From Micromonospora sp. MH99 (lineage in GTDB: Bacteria > Actinomycetota > Actinomycetes > Mycobacteriales > Micromonosporaceae), in contig NZ_MUZA01000010.1 in assembly GCF_021442385.1 (NCBI RefSeq), forward strand, positions 1 through 64,000: a DNA stretch of 64,000 nucleotides. Reading direction: 5' to 3'. Shown here piece after piece: positions 42,884 through 51,641 of this stretch. The number at the start of each line of letters is the position of its first letter. Position 1 is the stretch's first letter. The notes beneath the pieces were generated by a model, which saw nothing but the letters and a program-made list of their open reading frames with translations, searched no databases and had not been told where the DNA came from. The translations under genes were made by a program, and so were the position numbers.

Positions 42884-43647
42884 ACACCGTCGAGCTGGCG
42901 CCGTACCGGATCGCCGGGCTGCTCGCCCCGGCCGTGGACCGGACGTTCCGCGCCGGCATGCTGGCCGGCCGCGACGGTGGCGGCGCCGAGTTGAGCCAGC
43001 GGTACGGAGGGCCGACGGCGAACGGCTTCCTGGTGGACCTGCGCACCCGGCTCGCCGCGCCGGGCGGCACCGTCGACGGGCCGGGTTTCGCGGCGATCAC
43101 CCGCTACGCCGACCCGGTAGCGGTCCGCCGGGCGGTCGACAAGCAGGTGGCGTACGGCATGCTCCACCGCCGTCCGGACGGGTCCCTCTCCGCCACCGAG
43201 CGGGGGGCCGCGTTCCTCACCGAGCTGTACCAGGTGCACGCCGAGGTCACCGAGGAACTGTGGGCCGGGCACGACGAACGGGTCACGCGGCTGGTGGCGG
43301 CGCTCGGCCGGCTGCTGACGTACGCCCTGGTGCTGGCCGACGCCGACGGCGACCGCAACGGGTCGGCGTTCGCGGCGCTGGCGCCCCCGCACGAGCCGGA
43401 CGGCACCCCGCCCGGCGTCCTGCTGCTCAACCGGCTCGGCACGCTGCGTTACCACCGGGCCGACGCGCACGCCGCCGCCTGGACGGCCGCCGGGCACACC
43501 GCGTCCAGCGTCGCCGCCCTGCCTCCCGGCCCCGAGCGGCTGGCCATCGAGCTGGAGACCGACCGCCGGGCGGCCGGCCCGTACGACGCGCTCGACGCCC
43601 AGGAGCGGCTGACCATGCTCGCCGACCTGGCCGCGCTGCCCGGCTGA
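42880..43647 (+). CDS. Hypothetical protein, possible winged-helix
   Basis: 255 residues, GTG start overlapping the Nudix stop. The first half contains AVDKQVAYGMLHRRPDGSLSATERGAAFLTELYQVHAE. This resembles the recognition-helix/wing region of MarR-like winged helices: a helix followed by a beta-hairpin and a short basic stretch. The second half is helical, with WAGHDERVTRLVAALGRLLTYAL and an acidic/proline segment. No membrane segment. A regulator or sensor of the Nudix substrate would be consistent but is unproven; no close family is recognised. Confidence 0.5.
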   Translation: MNTVELAPYRIAGLLAPAVDRTFRAGMLAGRDGGGAELSQRYGGPTANGFLVDLRTRLAAPGGTVDGPGFAAITRYADPVAVRRAVDKQVAYGMLHRRPDGSLSATERGAAFLTELYQVHAEVTEELWAGHDERVTRLVAALGRLLTYALVLADADGDRNGSAFAALAPPHEPDGTPPGVLLLNRLGTLRYHRADAHAAAWTAAGHTASSVAALPPGPERLAIELETDRRAAGPYDALDAQERLTMLADLAALPG

Positions 43648-43726
43648 CCCGGTTGGCCGGAGCGGCACGGCCGGCCGGCGCTATCCTCCAGCGGTGACGG
43701 GGAGCAGGACGAGGGAGGATGTCGCG

Positions 43727-44458
43727 ATGATCGGAATGGTGCTCGCGGCCGGCGCGGGACGACGGCTGCGCCCGTACACCGACACCCTGCCCAAGGCGTT
43801 GGTGCCGGTGGACGGCGAGACGACGATCCTGGACATCGCGCTGGGCAACCTGGCCGAGGTCGGGCTCACCGACATCGTGATCGTGGTCGGCTACGCGGCG
43901 GACGCGGTCCGCGAGCGGCAGGCCGACCTGGAGAAGAAGTACGGGGTCACGCTCACCCTGGTGCACAACGACAAGGCCGAGGAGTGGAACAACGCCTACT
44001 CCCTCTGGCTGGCCCGGGAGTACTTCGCGCGCGGGGTGCTGCTGGTCAACGGGGACACCGTGCACCCGGTGAGCATCGAGAAGACGCTGCTGGCCGAGCG
44101 CGGCCCGGGCATCCTGCTCGCGGTGGACACCCTCAAGCCGCTGGCCGAGGAGGAGATGAAGACCACCTTCGACGCCGCCGGCCAGCTCACCCGGATCACC
44201 AAGATCATGGACCCGGGCGAGGCGTACGGGGAGTACATCGGCGCGACGCTTATCGAGCCGCAGGTCGCCGACGCCCTGGCCGACGCCCTGGAGGCGACCT
44301 GGCGGCGGGACCCGAACCTCTACTACGAGGACGGCTACCAGGAGTTCGCCGACCGGGGCGGCGAGGTGCGGGCGGCGCCCATCGGCGACGTCCCCTGGGT
44401 CGAGGTCGACAACCACGCCGACCTGGCCCGCGCACGGGAGATCGCGTGCCGCTACTAG
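43727..44458 (+). CDS. Sugar-phosphate/alcohol-phosphate nucleotidyltransferase (COG1213-like)
   Basis: 243 residues from the ATG at 43727 with GAGGGAGG nine bases upstream. The N-terminus MVLAAGAGRRLRPYTDTLPKALVPV is the nucleotide-binding signature with K23, and LLVNGDTVHPV holds the metal-binding Asp. A C-terminal WVEVDNHADLARAREI segment resembles the MEVDT ending of phosphocholine/inositol-phosphate cytidylyltransferases. It would make a CDP- or other NDP-activated alcohol or sugar phosphate. The next gene starts inside its 3' end (13-base overlap), and the run continues with a glycerol-1-phosphate-dehydrogenase-like enzyme and a CDP-alcohol phosphotransferase, so CDP-glycerol or a relative is a plausible product. 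Confidence 0.8.
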   Translation: MIGMVLAAGAGRRLRPYTDTLPKALVPVDGETTILDIALGNLAEVGLTDIVIVVGYAADAVRERQADLEKKYGVTLTLVHNDKAEEWNNAYSLWLAREYFARGVLLVNGDTVHPVSIEKTLLAERGPGILLAVDTLKPLAEEEMKTTFDAAGQLTRITKIMDPGEAYGEYIGATLIEPQVADALADALEATWRRDPNLYYEDGYQEFADRGGEVRAAPIGDVPWVEVDNHADLARAREIACRY

Positions 44459-45513
44459 CTCGGAGCGTCCTCACCCCGCTGCACATCGACGTGCGGCGCG
44501 GGGCGGTCGCCGACCTGGCCGCGATCCTCGCCGACGGGCGGATCTCCGCCGGCGGCGACGTCGCGGTGGTCGTCGGCCCGGGTCAGGGCGCGCAGATCGC
44601 GGAGCTGATCCGACCGTCGCTGCGCTCGGCCGACGTGTTCACCGTCGCCGGGGCGACCCTCGACGCCGCCGACGACCTGGGCGGCAAACTCCGCGCCCGG
44701 TCGTACGACGCGGTGGTCGGCATCGGCGGTGGCAAGACCATCGACGTGGCCAAGTACGCGGCCACCCGCCGCGGGCTGCCGATGGTGTCGGTGGCGACCA
44801 GCCTCGCCAACGACGGGATCGGCTCCCCGGTGGCCAGCCTGATCACCGACGGGATCAAGGGCTCCTACGGGGTGCACATCCCCATCGCGGTGATCGTCGA
44901 CCTGGACTTCGTGGAGAGCGGCCCGGACCGGCACAACCGGGCCGGCATCGGCGACGTGATCAGCAACATCAGCGCGCTGGCTGACTGGGAGCTGTCCCGG
45001 CGGGTACGCGGCGAACCGGTCGACGGGCTGGCCGCCTCGCTGGCCCGGGCGGGTGCCGAAGCGGTGCTCAACCACCCCGGCGACATGACCGACGACGCCT
45101 TCGTCACCGTGCTGGCCGAGGCGTTGATCTCCAGCGGTCTGGCCATGGCGGTCTGCGGCACCAGCCGTCCGTCCAGCGGCGGCTGTCACGAGATCATGCA
45201 CGCCGTCGACTCGCTCTTCCCCGGCACCGCCTCGCACGGTGAGCTGGCCGGGCTGGGCGCGCTGTTCTGCACCTGGCTGCGCGGAGACCTGCGCCGCTTC
45301 GGGGAGATGTCGGCCTGCCTCGCCCGGCACGGTCTGCCCCGACTGCCCGCCGAGGTGGGGCTCACCGACGACCAGTTCATCGAGGCGGTGCAGTTCGCGC
45401 CGCGTACCCGACCGGACCGGTACACGATCCTCGAGCACCTGGCCCTGTCGCCTACCGAGACGCGGGAGCGGCTGGCAGACTACGCCGGTGCAATCCGCGA
45501 CCAGCTTGGCTGA
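44446..45513 (+). CDS. sn-glycerol-1-phosphate dehydrogenase-like enzyme
   Basis: 355 residues from the GTG at 44446, with GGGAG upstream. NAD-binding GIGGGKTIDVAKYAA (about 92-106) and SVATSLANDGIGSPVASL (115-132) are close to the pattern of archaeal and bacterial sn-glycerol-1-phosphate dehydrogenases (EgsA/AraM) rather than to dehydroquinate synthases. Metal ligands appear as Asp in the IPIAVIVDLDF region and His in GCHEIMHAVD and SHGELAGLGAL. It would reduce dihydroxyacetone phosphate to glycerol-1-phosphate. Coupled to the nucleotidyltransferase before it (13 bases) and to the phosphotransferase after it (26 bases). Confidence 0.75.
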   Translation: MPLLARSVLTPLHIDVRRGAVADLAAILADGRISAGGDVAVVVGPGQGAQIAELIRPSLRSADVFTVAGATLDAADDLGGKLRARSYDAVVGIGGGKTIDVAKYAATRRGLPMVSVATSLANDGIGSPVASLITDGIKGSYGVHIPIAVIVDLDFVESGPDRHNRAGIGDVISNISALADWELSRRVRGEPVDGLAASLARAGAEAVLNHPGDMTDDAFVTVLAEALISSGLAMAVCGTSRPSSGGCHEIMHAVDSLFPGTASHGELAGLGALFCTWLRGDLRRFGEMSACLARHGLPRLPAEVGLTDDQFIEAVQFAPRTRPDRYTILEHLALSPTETRERLADYAGAIRDQLG

Positions 45514-46210
45514 CCCCCGTCCCACCGTCGCCGACTTCCACCGGGTGAACCGGGGCGGCGGCCTGTTCAGCGAGTCGATCAGCCAGTGGCTCGGGGCCGT
45601 CTTCGCGTTGGTCGCGCAACGCCTCGGGCTGCGCCCGACCGCGCTCACCCTCACCAACCTGGTGCTCGGGCTGGCCACCTCGGTCACCGTCGTGGCGCTC
45701 GCCGGGCCGGTCGCCGACGGGGACGTACCGGCCTGGGTGGTCGGCCTGCTCGCCCTGATCGGCTGGCAGGTCGCGTACTCCCTGGACTGCGCCGACGGGC
45801 AGCTCGCCCGGGTGACCGGCCAGGGCAGCCCGGCCGGCGGACGGATCGACATTCTCTGCGACGTGGCCGCACAGATCGCCCTGGTGGCCGCGCTGGCCGC
45901 CACCGCCGTGGCGCAGGAGCCGTCGACGCCTACCTGGCTCGTGGCGACCTTCGCGGGCACCTGGATGGTCAACCTGGTCACGTCGGTGATGCAGTCCGGC
46001 CCGAACGCGGCCAGCATGGTCACCTCGACCTCGCTGCCGGTACGCCTGGCCAAGCTGGTCCGCGACTACGGCGCGGTGGTCTTCGTGGCCGCAGTGGTGC
46101 TGGCCGTGGCCCCCGCGCTGGTCCTCTGGGTGCTGGTGGCGTTCACGATCGTCAACGGCGGCTTCCTGCTGGCCAGCATCGCCTTCTCCGCCCGCGCCTC
46201 GCTGCGCTGA
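45488..46210 (+). CDS. CDP-alcohol phosphatidyltransferase-family membrane enzyme
   Basis: 240 residues from the GTG at 45488, overlapping the previous gene by 26 bases. The complete CDP-OH-P signature D-x2-DG-x2-AR-x8-G-x3-D-x3-D is present at residues 100-125 (DCADGQLARVTG to GGRIDILCD), beside several transmembrane helices. It transfers an alcohol phosphate from CDP-alcohol, or phosphatidyl from CDP-diacylglycerol, at the inner membrane face. As the last of three coupled genes it probably uses the CDP-product of the nucleotidyltransferase. A 104-nt hairpin follows. Confidence 0.85.
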   Translation: MQSATSLADPRPTVADFHRVNRGGGLFSESISQWLGAVFALVAQRLGLRPTALTLTNLVLGLATSVTVVALAGPVADGDVPAWVVGLLALIGWQVAYSLDCADGQLARVTGQGSPAGGRIDILCDVAAQIALVAALAATAVAQEPSTPTWLVATFAGTWMVNLVTSVMQSGPNAASMVTSTSLPVRLAKLVRDYGAVVFVAAVVLAVAPALVLWVLVAFTIVNGGFLLASIAFSARASLR

Positions 46211-46247
46211 TCCCCCGCCCGCGCCGCTCCCAGACCGGCGCCAAGGG

Positions 46248-46351
46248 TGTTCGAGTCGTCCTTTGCTCTGCTTCAGCCCAGGAAACACGTGGCGTCCGAT
46301 ATCCGGACACCGGGTGTTTCCTCCGCTGAAGCAGAGCAAAGGGAGCGAACA
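46248..46351. repeat. 104-nt near-perfect palindrome (long hairpin)
   Basis: Nested arms pair: TGTTCG with CGAACA at the ends, then an 18-bp arm CCTTTGCTCTGCTTCAGC (46260-46277) with its exact complement (46325-46342). GGAAACAC pairs with GTGTTTCC, and GTCCG with CGGAC round the centre. Only short interruptions break the symmetry. It sits between the convergent CDP-alcohol transferase and GT4 genes. It can serve as a bidirectional terminator, but its size and internal symmetry resemble a mobile palindrome (MITE/REP type) or a structured RNA. Confidence 0.85.
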
Positions 46352-46395
46352 GTAGGTGCTCTCCTCCCGGATTTCGGCGCTCCCGCGCTCCGGAG

Positions 46396-47661
46396 TTACG
46401 GAGTTACGGCGTGGGCCATCCCCGCGTAGATGTCGATGAGCTGCTTGGTGACCACGTCGGGGTGGAAGGTCCGCTCGTAGCGGGCGCGGGCGGCCAGCGC
46501 CAACCCGGACGCGCCGGCACGGGCCACCGGCAGGGCTGCCGCCAGCGCGGCCGGCTCCGGAGCCACCACCCAGCCGGCCTCGCCGAGGCCGATCCCGGCC
46601 GGCATGACCGGCCCGCCGCCGCCGGCGACCGCCGAGGCGGTCTCGGCCGGGCCGGTGCCGGCGGGCTCGTGCGGGGCGTCCGCTCCGACGAGGTACGGGA
46701 TGCCGCCCAACGCGGTGCCGAGCACCGGCCGGCCACTGGCCAGCGCCTCGATGATCACGGTCGGCAGCACGTCGTGCCACATCGAGGCCGCGATCACCAC
46801 GGCGCTCGCCTCGACCGCGGCGCGTACCCCGGCCCGGTCGAGCTGACCGAGGTAGACCACATCGGGTCGCTCGGCGGCGGCGGCCTCCACCAGCGGGCGC
46901 AGCTCGCCGTCACCTGCCACACGCAGCGTGCCCAGGGCGCCCACCGGATGCCGACGCCAGGCGTCCAGCAGCAGGTCGACACCCTTCTCGGGCGAGAGCC
47001 GGGCCATGTAGAGGAAGCCGTCACCCAGTGGGGCCGGCCGGCCCGGATCGGGTACGGCATTCGGCTTCACGACGATCCGATCGTCCGGAATGCCGTAATC
47101 GTGGAGGTGGTCGGCGATGGCGGTGGTGAGCGCGATGAACCGGTCCACCGAGCGCCAGGTGCCCCGGTGCACGGCCAGGGTGGTCGCCATCAGCGCGCTC
47201 TGCGCCGTCGAGTCGCGGTAGCACCGGTGCCTGATCGCCGGCACGCCCAGCGCCCGACCCTTGCAGTCCTGGCAGATCACCCCGTCGCGGAAGTAGATCC
47301 CCGACGAGCAGACCTGCCGGTAGTTGTGCACCGTCTGCACCACCGGCACACCGTGCCGGTGCGCGGTCCGCACCACCCACGGCGAGATCAGGGGGTACGG
47401 ATTGTGCAGGTGCAGCACGTCCGGGCGGTGCCCGGTGAGCAGCCGGCTGAGATCCTGCTGGGCACGCGGCGCCCAGATCGGCGAGATCGGCAGCAGCGCC
47501 TTGGCGGCCTTCGACATCGACGGGATCTCGTCCGAGCTGCGGATGAAGGGCAGCACCTCGACGCCGGCAGCGGTGAGCTGAGCGATCTCCGAGTCGACCA
47601 TCGTGTTCTCGCCGGAGGGCTGAGCTTCCCGGTACCGGTTGTGCGCCACCACGATTCTCAC
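46396..47661 (-). CDS. GT4 glycosyltransferase
   Basis: 421 residues, GTG start at 47661 (MRIVVAHNRYREAQPSGENT). A GT-B fold: the N-terminal domain includes VLHLHNPYPLISPWVV and VPVVQTVHNYRQVC. The C-terminal donor domain has FLYMARLSPEKGVDLLLDAW and VVIAASMWHDVLPTVIIEALASGRPV, the E-x7-E region of GT4. An unusual cysteine cluster (CSSGIYFRDGVICQDCKGR) near residue 120 is typical of one actinobacterial GT4 subgroup. It probably adds a sugar to a lipid- or polymer-linked acceptor made by the neighbouring CDP-alcohol genes or by the sugar-phosphate transferase at 48799. Confidence 0.85.
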   Translation of the reverse strand: MRIVVAHNRYREAQPSGENTMVDSEIAQLTAAGVEVLPFIRSSDEIPSMSKAAKALLPISPIWAPRAQQDLSRLLTGHRPDVLHLHNPYPLISPWVVRTAHRHGVPVVQTVHNYRQVCSSGIYFRDGVICQDCKGRALGVPAIRHRCYRDSTAQSALMATTLAVHRGTWRSVDRFIALTTAIADHLHDYGIPDDRIVVKPNAVPDPGRPAPLGDGFLYMARLSPEKGVDLLLDAWRRHPVGALGTLRVAGDGELRPLVEAAAAERPDVVYLGQLDRAGVRAAVEASAVVIAASMWHDVLPTVIIEALASGRPVLGTALGGIPYLVGADAPHEPAGTGPAETASAVAGGGGPVMPAGIGLGEAGWVVAPEPAALAAALPVARAGASGLALAARARYERTFHPDVVTKQLIDIYAGMAHAVTP

Positions 47662-47685
47662 GGGAAAGAAGGCTACCGTTGGTTG

Positions 47686-48546
47686 GTGCCCGAACTACCG
47701 GAGGTTGAGGCGCTCGCAGGCTACCTGCGGCAGCGCGCGGTGGGGCGGCGTGTCGACCGGCTGGAGATCGCCGCGATCAGCGCCCTGAAGACGTACGACC
47801 CGGCACCCGCCGCGGTCGCCGGTCGGGCGGTGGTCGACGCCCGACGGCACGGCAAGTTCCTCGACGTGGTCGTCGAGGGTGATCTGCACCTCGTGGTCCA
47901 CCTGGCCCGGGCGGGCTGGCTGCACTACCGGGAGGCGTTTGGATCGACGACGCCGCTGCGACCCGGCAAGGGCCCGATCGCGGTACGCGTCCGCCTCGAC
48001 GACGGCTCCGGCTTCGACCTCACCGAGGCCGGCACCCAGAAGAAGCTGGCCGCGTACCTGGTCACCGACCCGGCGACGGTGCCCGGGGTGGCCAAGCTGG
48101 GCCCCGACGCGCTCGCCGCCGACCTGCCCACCTTCGCCGAGCGGCTACGCAGTCGGCGTGGGCAGCTCAAGGGGGTGCTGACCGACCAGTCGGTGCTGTC
48201 CGGGGTGGGCAACGCGTACTCGGACGAGATCCTGCACGCCGCGAAGCTGTCCCCGTTCGCGATCACCGACCGGCTCACGGACGCCCAGCTCGCCACCCTG
48301 CACGCGGCGACCCGCCAGGTGCTCGGTGACGCGGTCGAGCGGTCCCTCGGCCAGCGTGCCGCCGAGCTGAAGGGTGAGAAGCGGTCCGGGTTGAAGGTGC
48401 ACGCCCGCACCGGGCTGCCCTGCCCGGTCTGCGGGGACACCGTGCGGGAGGTGTCGTTCGCCGACTCGAGCCTCCAGTACTGCGCGACGTGCCAGACGGG
48501 CGGCAAACCGCTGGCTGACCGACGGTTGTCCCGCCTTGTACGGTGA
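47686..48546 (+). CDS. Fpg/Nei-family DNA glycosylase
   Basis: 286 residues from the GTG at 47686. N-terminal MPELPEVEALAGYLR has the catalytic Pro2 and Glu3 after removal of Met. The helix-two-turn-helix loop SVLSGVGNAYSDEILHAAKLSP follows, and a C-terminal zinc finger (CPVCGDTVREVSFADSSLQYCATCQ) completes the fold. It removes oxidised bases and nicks the strand by beta,delta-elimination. Subgroup (Fpg or Nei) is not clear from sequence alone; the RHGKFLDVVVE loop and shorter void-filling region resemble the actinobacterial Nei2-like form. Divergent from the GT4 gene with 24 bases between the starts. Confidence 0.9.
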   Translation: MPELPEVEALAGYLRQRAVGRRVDRLEIAAISALKTYDPAPAAVAGRAVVDARRHGKFLDVVVEGDLHLVVHLARAGWLHYREAFGSTTPLRPGKGPIAVRVRLDDGSGFDLTEAGTQKKLAAYLVTDPATVPGVAKLGPDALAADLPTFAERLRSRRGQLKGVLTDQSVLSGVGNAYSDEILHAAKLSPFAITDRLTDAQLATLHAATRQVLGDAVERSLGQRAAELKGEKRSGLKVHARTGLPCPVCGDTVREVSFADSSLQYCATCQTGGKPLADRRLSRLVR

Positions 48547-48798
48547 GTAATTCCACTCGGCGACTACGGAGCGGAATCGGCCAGACTGCGCCGAAGCTCC
48601 CGTCCGCCATTCTCGCCACACGCACATCCATCGGTATAGTGGCCCGGTCCCCGGCTTCTGAAATGGTGCGGAGCCGGCCAGATCTCGCCGGCACCATCGG
48701 TCGCCAATCTCCTTCGGGGCGACGACCGGTCGGAGCCCGCGTGGGAGACTGGGACGGTGGGCGACCCGGGCCCTCACGCCGAGTGAGCGGCCCGTGTC
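48547..48798. other. Leader region of the sugar-phosphate transferase gene
   Basis: 252 bases. TATAGT at 48635-48640 is a strong -10-like hexamer on the + strand; the -35 is poor. A GC-rich leader of about 150 bases follows with several small possible stems. It was checked by eye against the c-di-AMP (ydaO) riboswitch consensus and no convincing match was seen. Confidence 0.4.
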
Positions 48799-50382
48799 AT
48801 GCGGGAGGACATGGGTGAGGTGACGGCAAGCCTCCAGCGCCCGGTATCCAACGAAGGCCGGAGCAGACTCGTGCGGCACGTCGACAGCTTCGAGATCCAG
48901 CCGCCGACGCCGCCGTCCCACAACGGCGTCCCCCGGTCGGCTTGGGCCAGGGCGCGACGCCGTGTCTCCCGCTGGCACCGTCCCTACACCGCCATCCTGC
49001 TGCTGCTCGACTTCGGCGCGGCGGCGTTCGCCAGCTGGATCGCGATCCAGCTCTTCGACCAGGCCGCCTCCGGTTTCTCCGGCACCAACCAGGATCCGAC
49101 CTGGTTCCACACCGTCTCCTACCTGCTGCTGCCGCTGGGCTGGGTGGTCATCCTCTGGAGCAACCGGGCGTACGACCGGCGCTACCTGGGGCTCGGGCCG
49201 GACGAGTTCAAGCGGGTCATCCGGGCCGCCGTCACGGTCGCGGCCAGCGTCTCCTTCCTCGCGTTCGCCACCAAGACCGCGCTGTCCCGGTGGACGGTAG
49301 GCACGGCACTGCTCGGGGCGCTCCTGCTGATCCTGTGGGGCCGCTTCGTGGCCCGCTGGGCGCTGCACTACATCCGCCGGCGGGCCGGTCAGGCCGCGCA
49401 CCGGATGGTGCTGGTCGGCACCCTGCCGGAGTGCCTGGAGGTGTACGCGGCGGTCACCCGCAGCCCGAACGCCGGGCTGGTCCCGGTCGCCATCCACATC
49501 ACCGACGGGTACGCGGCGGCGCGGGGGATGCCGACGCCGGTGCCGGTGCACGCCGGGCGCGACGTGCTGGCCCTGGTCCGCGAGGTCGGCGGGGACACCA
49601 TCGCCGTCTGCGGGTCGGCCAGCGCCGAGCCGGGCGAGCTGCGCCGGCTGGCCTGGCAGTTGGAGGGCTCCGGCGTCGACCTGGTGGTCGCACCGCAGTT
49701 GACCGACATCGCCGGCCCTCGGGTGCACATCCGGCCGATCGAGGGTCTGCCGCTGCTGCACGTCGAGGAGCCGACCCTCTCCGGGCCGGCGCTGCTGGCC
49801 AAGAACCTGATGGACCGGGTCGCCGCAGGCCTGGGCCTGCTGCTGCTGATCCCCCTCTTCGTCGCCGTCGCCGTCGCGATCCGCATCTCCGACCCCGGGC
49901 CGGTGTTCTTCCGCCAGCCCCGGGTGGGGCACGAGGGGCGCACCTTCCGGGTGTGGAAGTTCCGGACCATGTACGTCGACGCCGAGGACCGACTGGCCAG
50001 CCTGACCGACCAGAACGAGACCGACGGCATGCTGTTCAAGATGAAGCAGGATCCCCGGGTCTTCCCGGTGGGTCGCTTCCTGCGGGCCTCGTCGCTGGAC
50101 GAGCTGCCGCAGTTGATCAACGTGCTCTGGGGTGAGATGTCGCTGGTCGGGCCCCGCCCACTGCCGGCCGACGATGGTGACTTCCTGGGCGACGTGCGCC
50201 GCCGCCTGCTGGTCCGCCCCGGCATGACCGGTCTCTGGCAGGTCTCCGGCCGCTCCGACCTCTCCTGGGACGAGGCCGTCCGGCTGGACCTCTACTACGT
50301 CGACAACTGGTCGCTGGCGTACGACCTGAGCATCCTCTGGCGCACCGTCGGAGTGGTGCTCGCCCGCAAGGGCGCGTACTAG
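48799..50382 (+). CDS. Polyprenyl-phosphate sugar-phosphate transferase (exopolysaccharide initiation)
   Basis: 527 residues from the ATG at 48799; GTG at 48820 is also possible. About five N-terminal membrane helices precede a CoA-binding-like Rossmann region (HRMVLVGTLPECLEVYAAVTR). A further membrane helix and the C-terminal bacterial sugar transferase domain follow. That domain has GLGLLLLIPLFVAVAVAIRI, FRVWKFRTMY, RFLRASSLDELPQLINVL and SLVGPRPLPAD, plus VRPGMTGLWQVSGRSD. This is the WbaP/CpsE type that transfers hexose-1-phosphate to undecaprenyl phosphate, starting exopolysaccharide repeat synthesis. No other polysaccharide cluster genes are in the window. Confidence 0.9.
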   Translation: MREDMGEVTASLQRPVSNEGRSRLVRHVDSFEIQPPTPPSHNGVPRSAWARARRRVSRWHRPYTAILLLLDFGAAAFASWIAIQLFDQAASGFSGTNQDPTWFHTVSYLLLPLGWVVILWSNRAYDRRYLGLGPDEFKRVIRAAVTVAASVSFLAFATKTALSRWTVGTALLGALLLILWGRFVARWALHYIRRRAGQAAHRMVLVGTLPECLEVYAAVTRSPNAGLVPVAIHITDGYAAARGMPTPVPVHAGRDVLALVREVGGDTIAVCGSASAEPGELRRLAWQLEGSGVDLVVAPQLTDIAGPRVHIRPIEGLPLLHVEEPTLSGPALLAKNLMDRVAAGLGLLLLIPLFVAVAVAIRISDPGPVFFRQPRVGHEGRTFRVWKFRTMYVDAEDRLASLTDQNETDGMLFKMKQDPRVFPVGRFLRASSLDELPQLINVLWGEMSLVGPRPLPADDGDFLGDVRRRLLVRPGMTGLWQVSGRSDLSWDEAVRLDLYYVDNWSLAYDLSILWRTVGVVLARKGAY

Positions 50383-50414
50383 CGCTGAGGGCGGCGAGCC
50401 GTCAGGATCGCTGC

Positions 50415-51641
50415 GTGGGTGGCAACCTCTCCGCCGTCGTCGGCGTCGTCTCGCTGGTCACCGCGTTGACCGCGGCTCTGCTGGCGGTGCTGCGGTTGCG
50501 CGCCCGGCGCGGCATCGCCACCGCCACACAACGGGCCACCTACGAGGTGCTGCACACCGCCGGCCTGGCCGCCGAGCCACTGCGGGCGGGACTGAGCGCG
50601 GCCGGCGCGACGAAAGCCGTACGCCATCTGCGGGCCCTGGTGGGCGCGGTCGGGCTGGCGCTCACGGACGCCGACGAGGTGCTCGCCCTCGACGGGCGCG
50701 GCACGCACCACGGTGAGCAACTGCTCGCGGCGGCCCAGCGGTCGGTGGCCACCGGGCGCTCGACGGTGCTCGGGGAGTCCGACCTGCGGTGCGACCGGGT
50801 CGACTGCCCGATCCGCGGTGCGGTGGTCGCGCCCCTGCACGGCGCGGACGCGCGGGTGGTCGGTGCGTTGGTGGCGATCGCCGACAGCGCGCCGGCGCCG
50901 GGACTGGTCCAGGCCACCCTGGAGACGGCGCACTGGGCGGGCAACCAGCTCGCCCTGGCCGAGCTGGACTCGTCACGGGAGCGGCTGGCGAGGGCGGAGG
51001 TCCGGGCGTTGCGGGCGCAGATCAGCCCGCACTTCATCTACAACGCGTTGACCGCGATCGGCTCGTTCGTCCGCACCGATCCGGAGCGGGCCCGGGAGTT
51101 GATCCTGGAGTTCGCGGAGTTCACCAGGTACTCGTTCCGGGCGCACGGGGAGTTCACCACCCTCGCCGAGGAGCTGCGCTCGATCGACAGGTACCTGACG
51201 ATCGAGCGGGCCCGGTTCGGCGACCGGCTGCAGGTGCGGTTGCAGATCGCCCCGGAGGTGCTGCCGGTGACGCTCCCGTTCCTCTGCCTTCAGCCGCTGG
51301 TGGAGAACGCCGTCCGGCACGGGTTGTCCCGCAAGCCGGGCACGGGCATGGTGAGCATCGAGGCCCGGGACGCGGGCGCCGAATGCCACATCACGGTGGA
51401 GGACGACGGGGTGGGAATGGACCCGACCACGCTGACCGCCGGCATCGCCGAGCTGGCCCGCAGCACCGGCGATCCGGGAGACGACCCGGGCCAGCACGTC
51501 GGCCTCTCCAACGTCGACGAGCGACTGCGGTCGGTCTTCGGGGACCGGTTCGGTCTGGTCGTCGAGACCGGGCTGGGCTCGGGCACCCGGGTCAGCATGC
51601 GGGTGCCGAAGTTCCACCCGGGCGTACGGGCCGGCTCGTGA
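50415..51641 (+). CDS. LytS-type sensor histidine kinase
   Basis: 408 residues, GTG start. One N-terminal transmembrane helix (about 5-27), a GAF-like central domain (about 50-190), then the LytS/His_kinase domain with the phospho-acceptor His near residue 206 in QISPHFIYNALTAIGSF, N box LVENAVRHGLSRK, and G box GVGMDP with GLSNVDERL. LytS-type kinases usually couple to LytTR regulators: the stop overlaps the response-regulator GTG by GTGA. The pair is followed, after several genes, by an acetate-type symporter. Confidence 0.9.
   Translation: MGGNLSAVVGVVSLVTALTAALLAVLRLRARRGIATATQRATYEVLHTAGLAAEPLRAGLSAAGATKAVRHLRALVGAVGLALTDADEVLALDGRGTHHGEQLLAAAQRSVATGRSTVLGESDLRCDRVDCPIRGAVVAPLHGADARVVGALVAIADSAPAPGLVQATLETAHWAGNQLALAELDSSRERLARAEVRALRAQISPHFIYNALTAIGSFVRTDPERARELILEFAEFTRYSFRAHGEFTTLAEELRSIDRYLTIERARFGDRLQVRLQIAPEVLPVTLPFLCLQPLVENAVRHGLSRKPGTGMVSIEARDAGAECHITVEDDGVGMDPTTLTAGIAELARSTGDPGDDPGQHVGLSNVDERLRSVFGDRFGLVVETGLGSGTRVSMRVPKFHPGVRAGS

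Noticed and set aside
48547-48798. A ydaO-type c-di-AMP riboswitch in front of the sugar-phosphate transferase
   Set aside because: The conserved core could not be found by eye.
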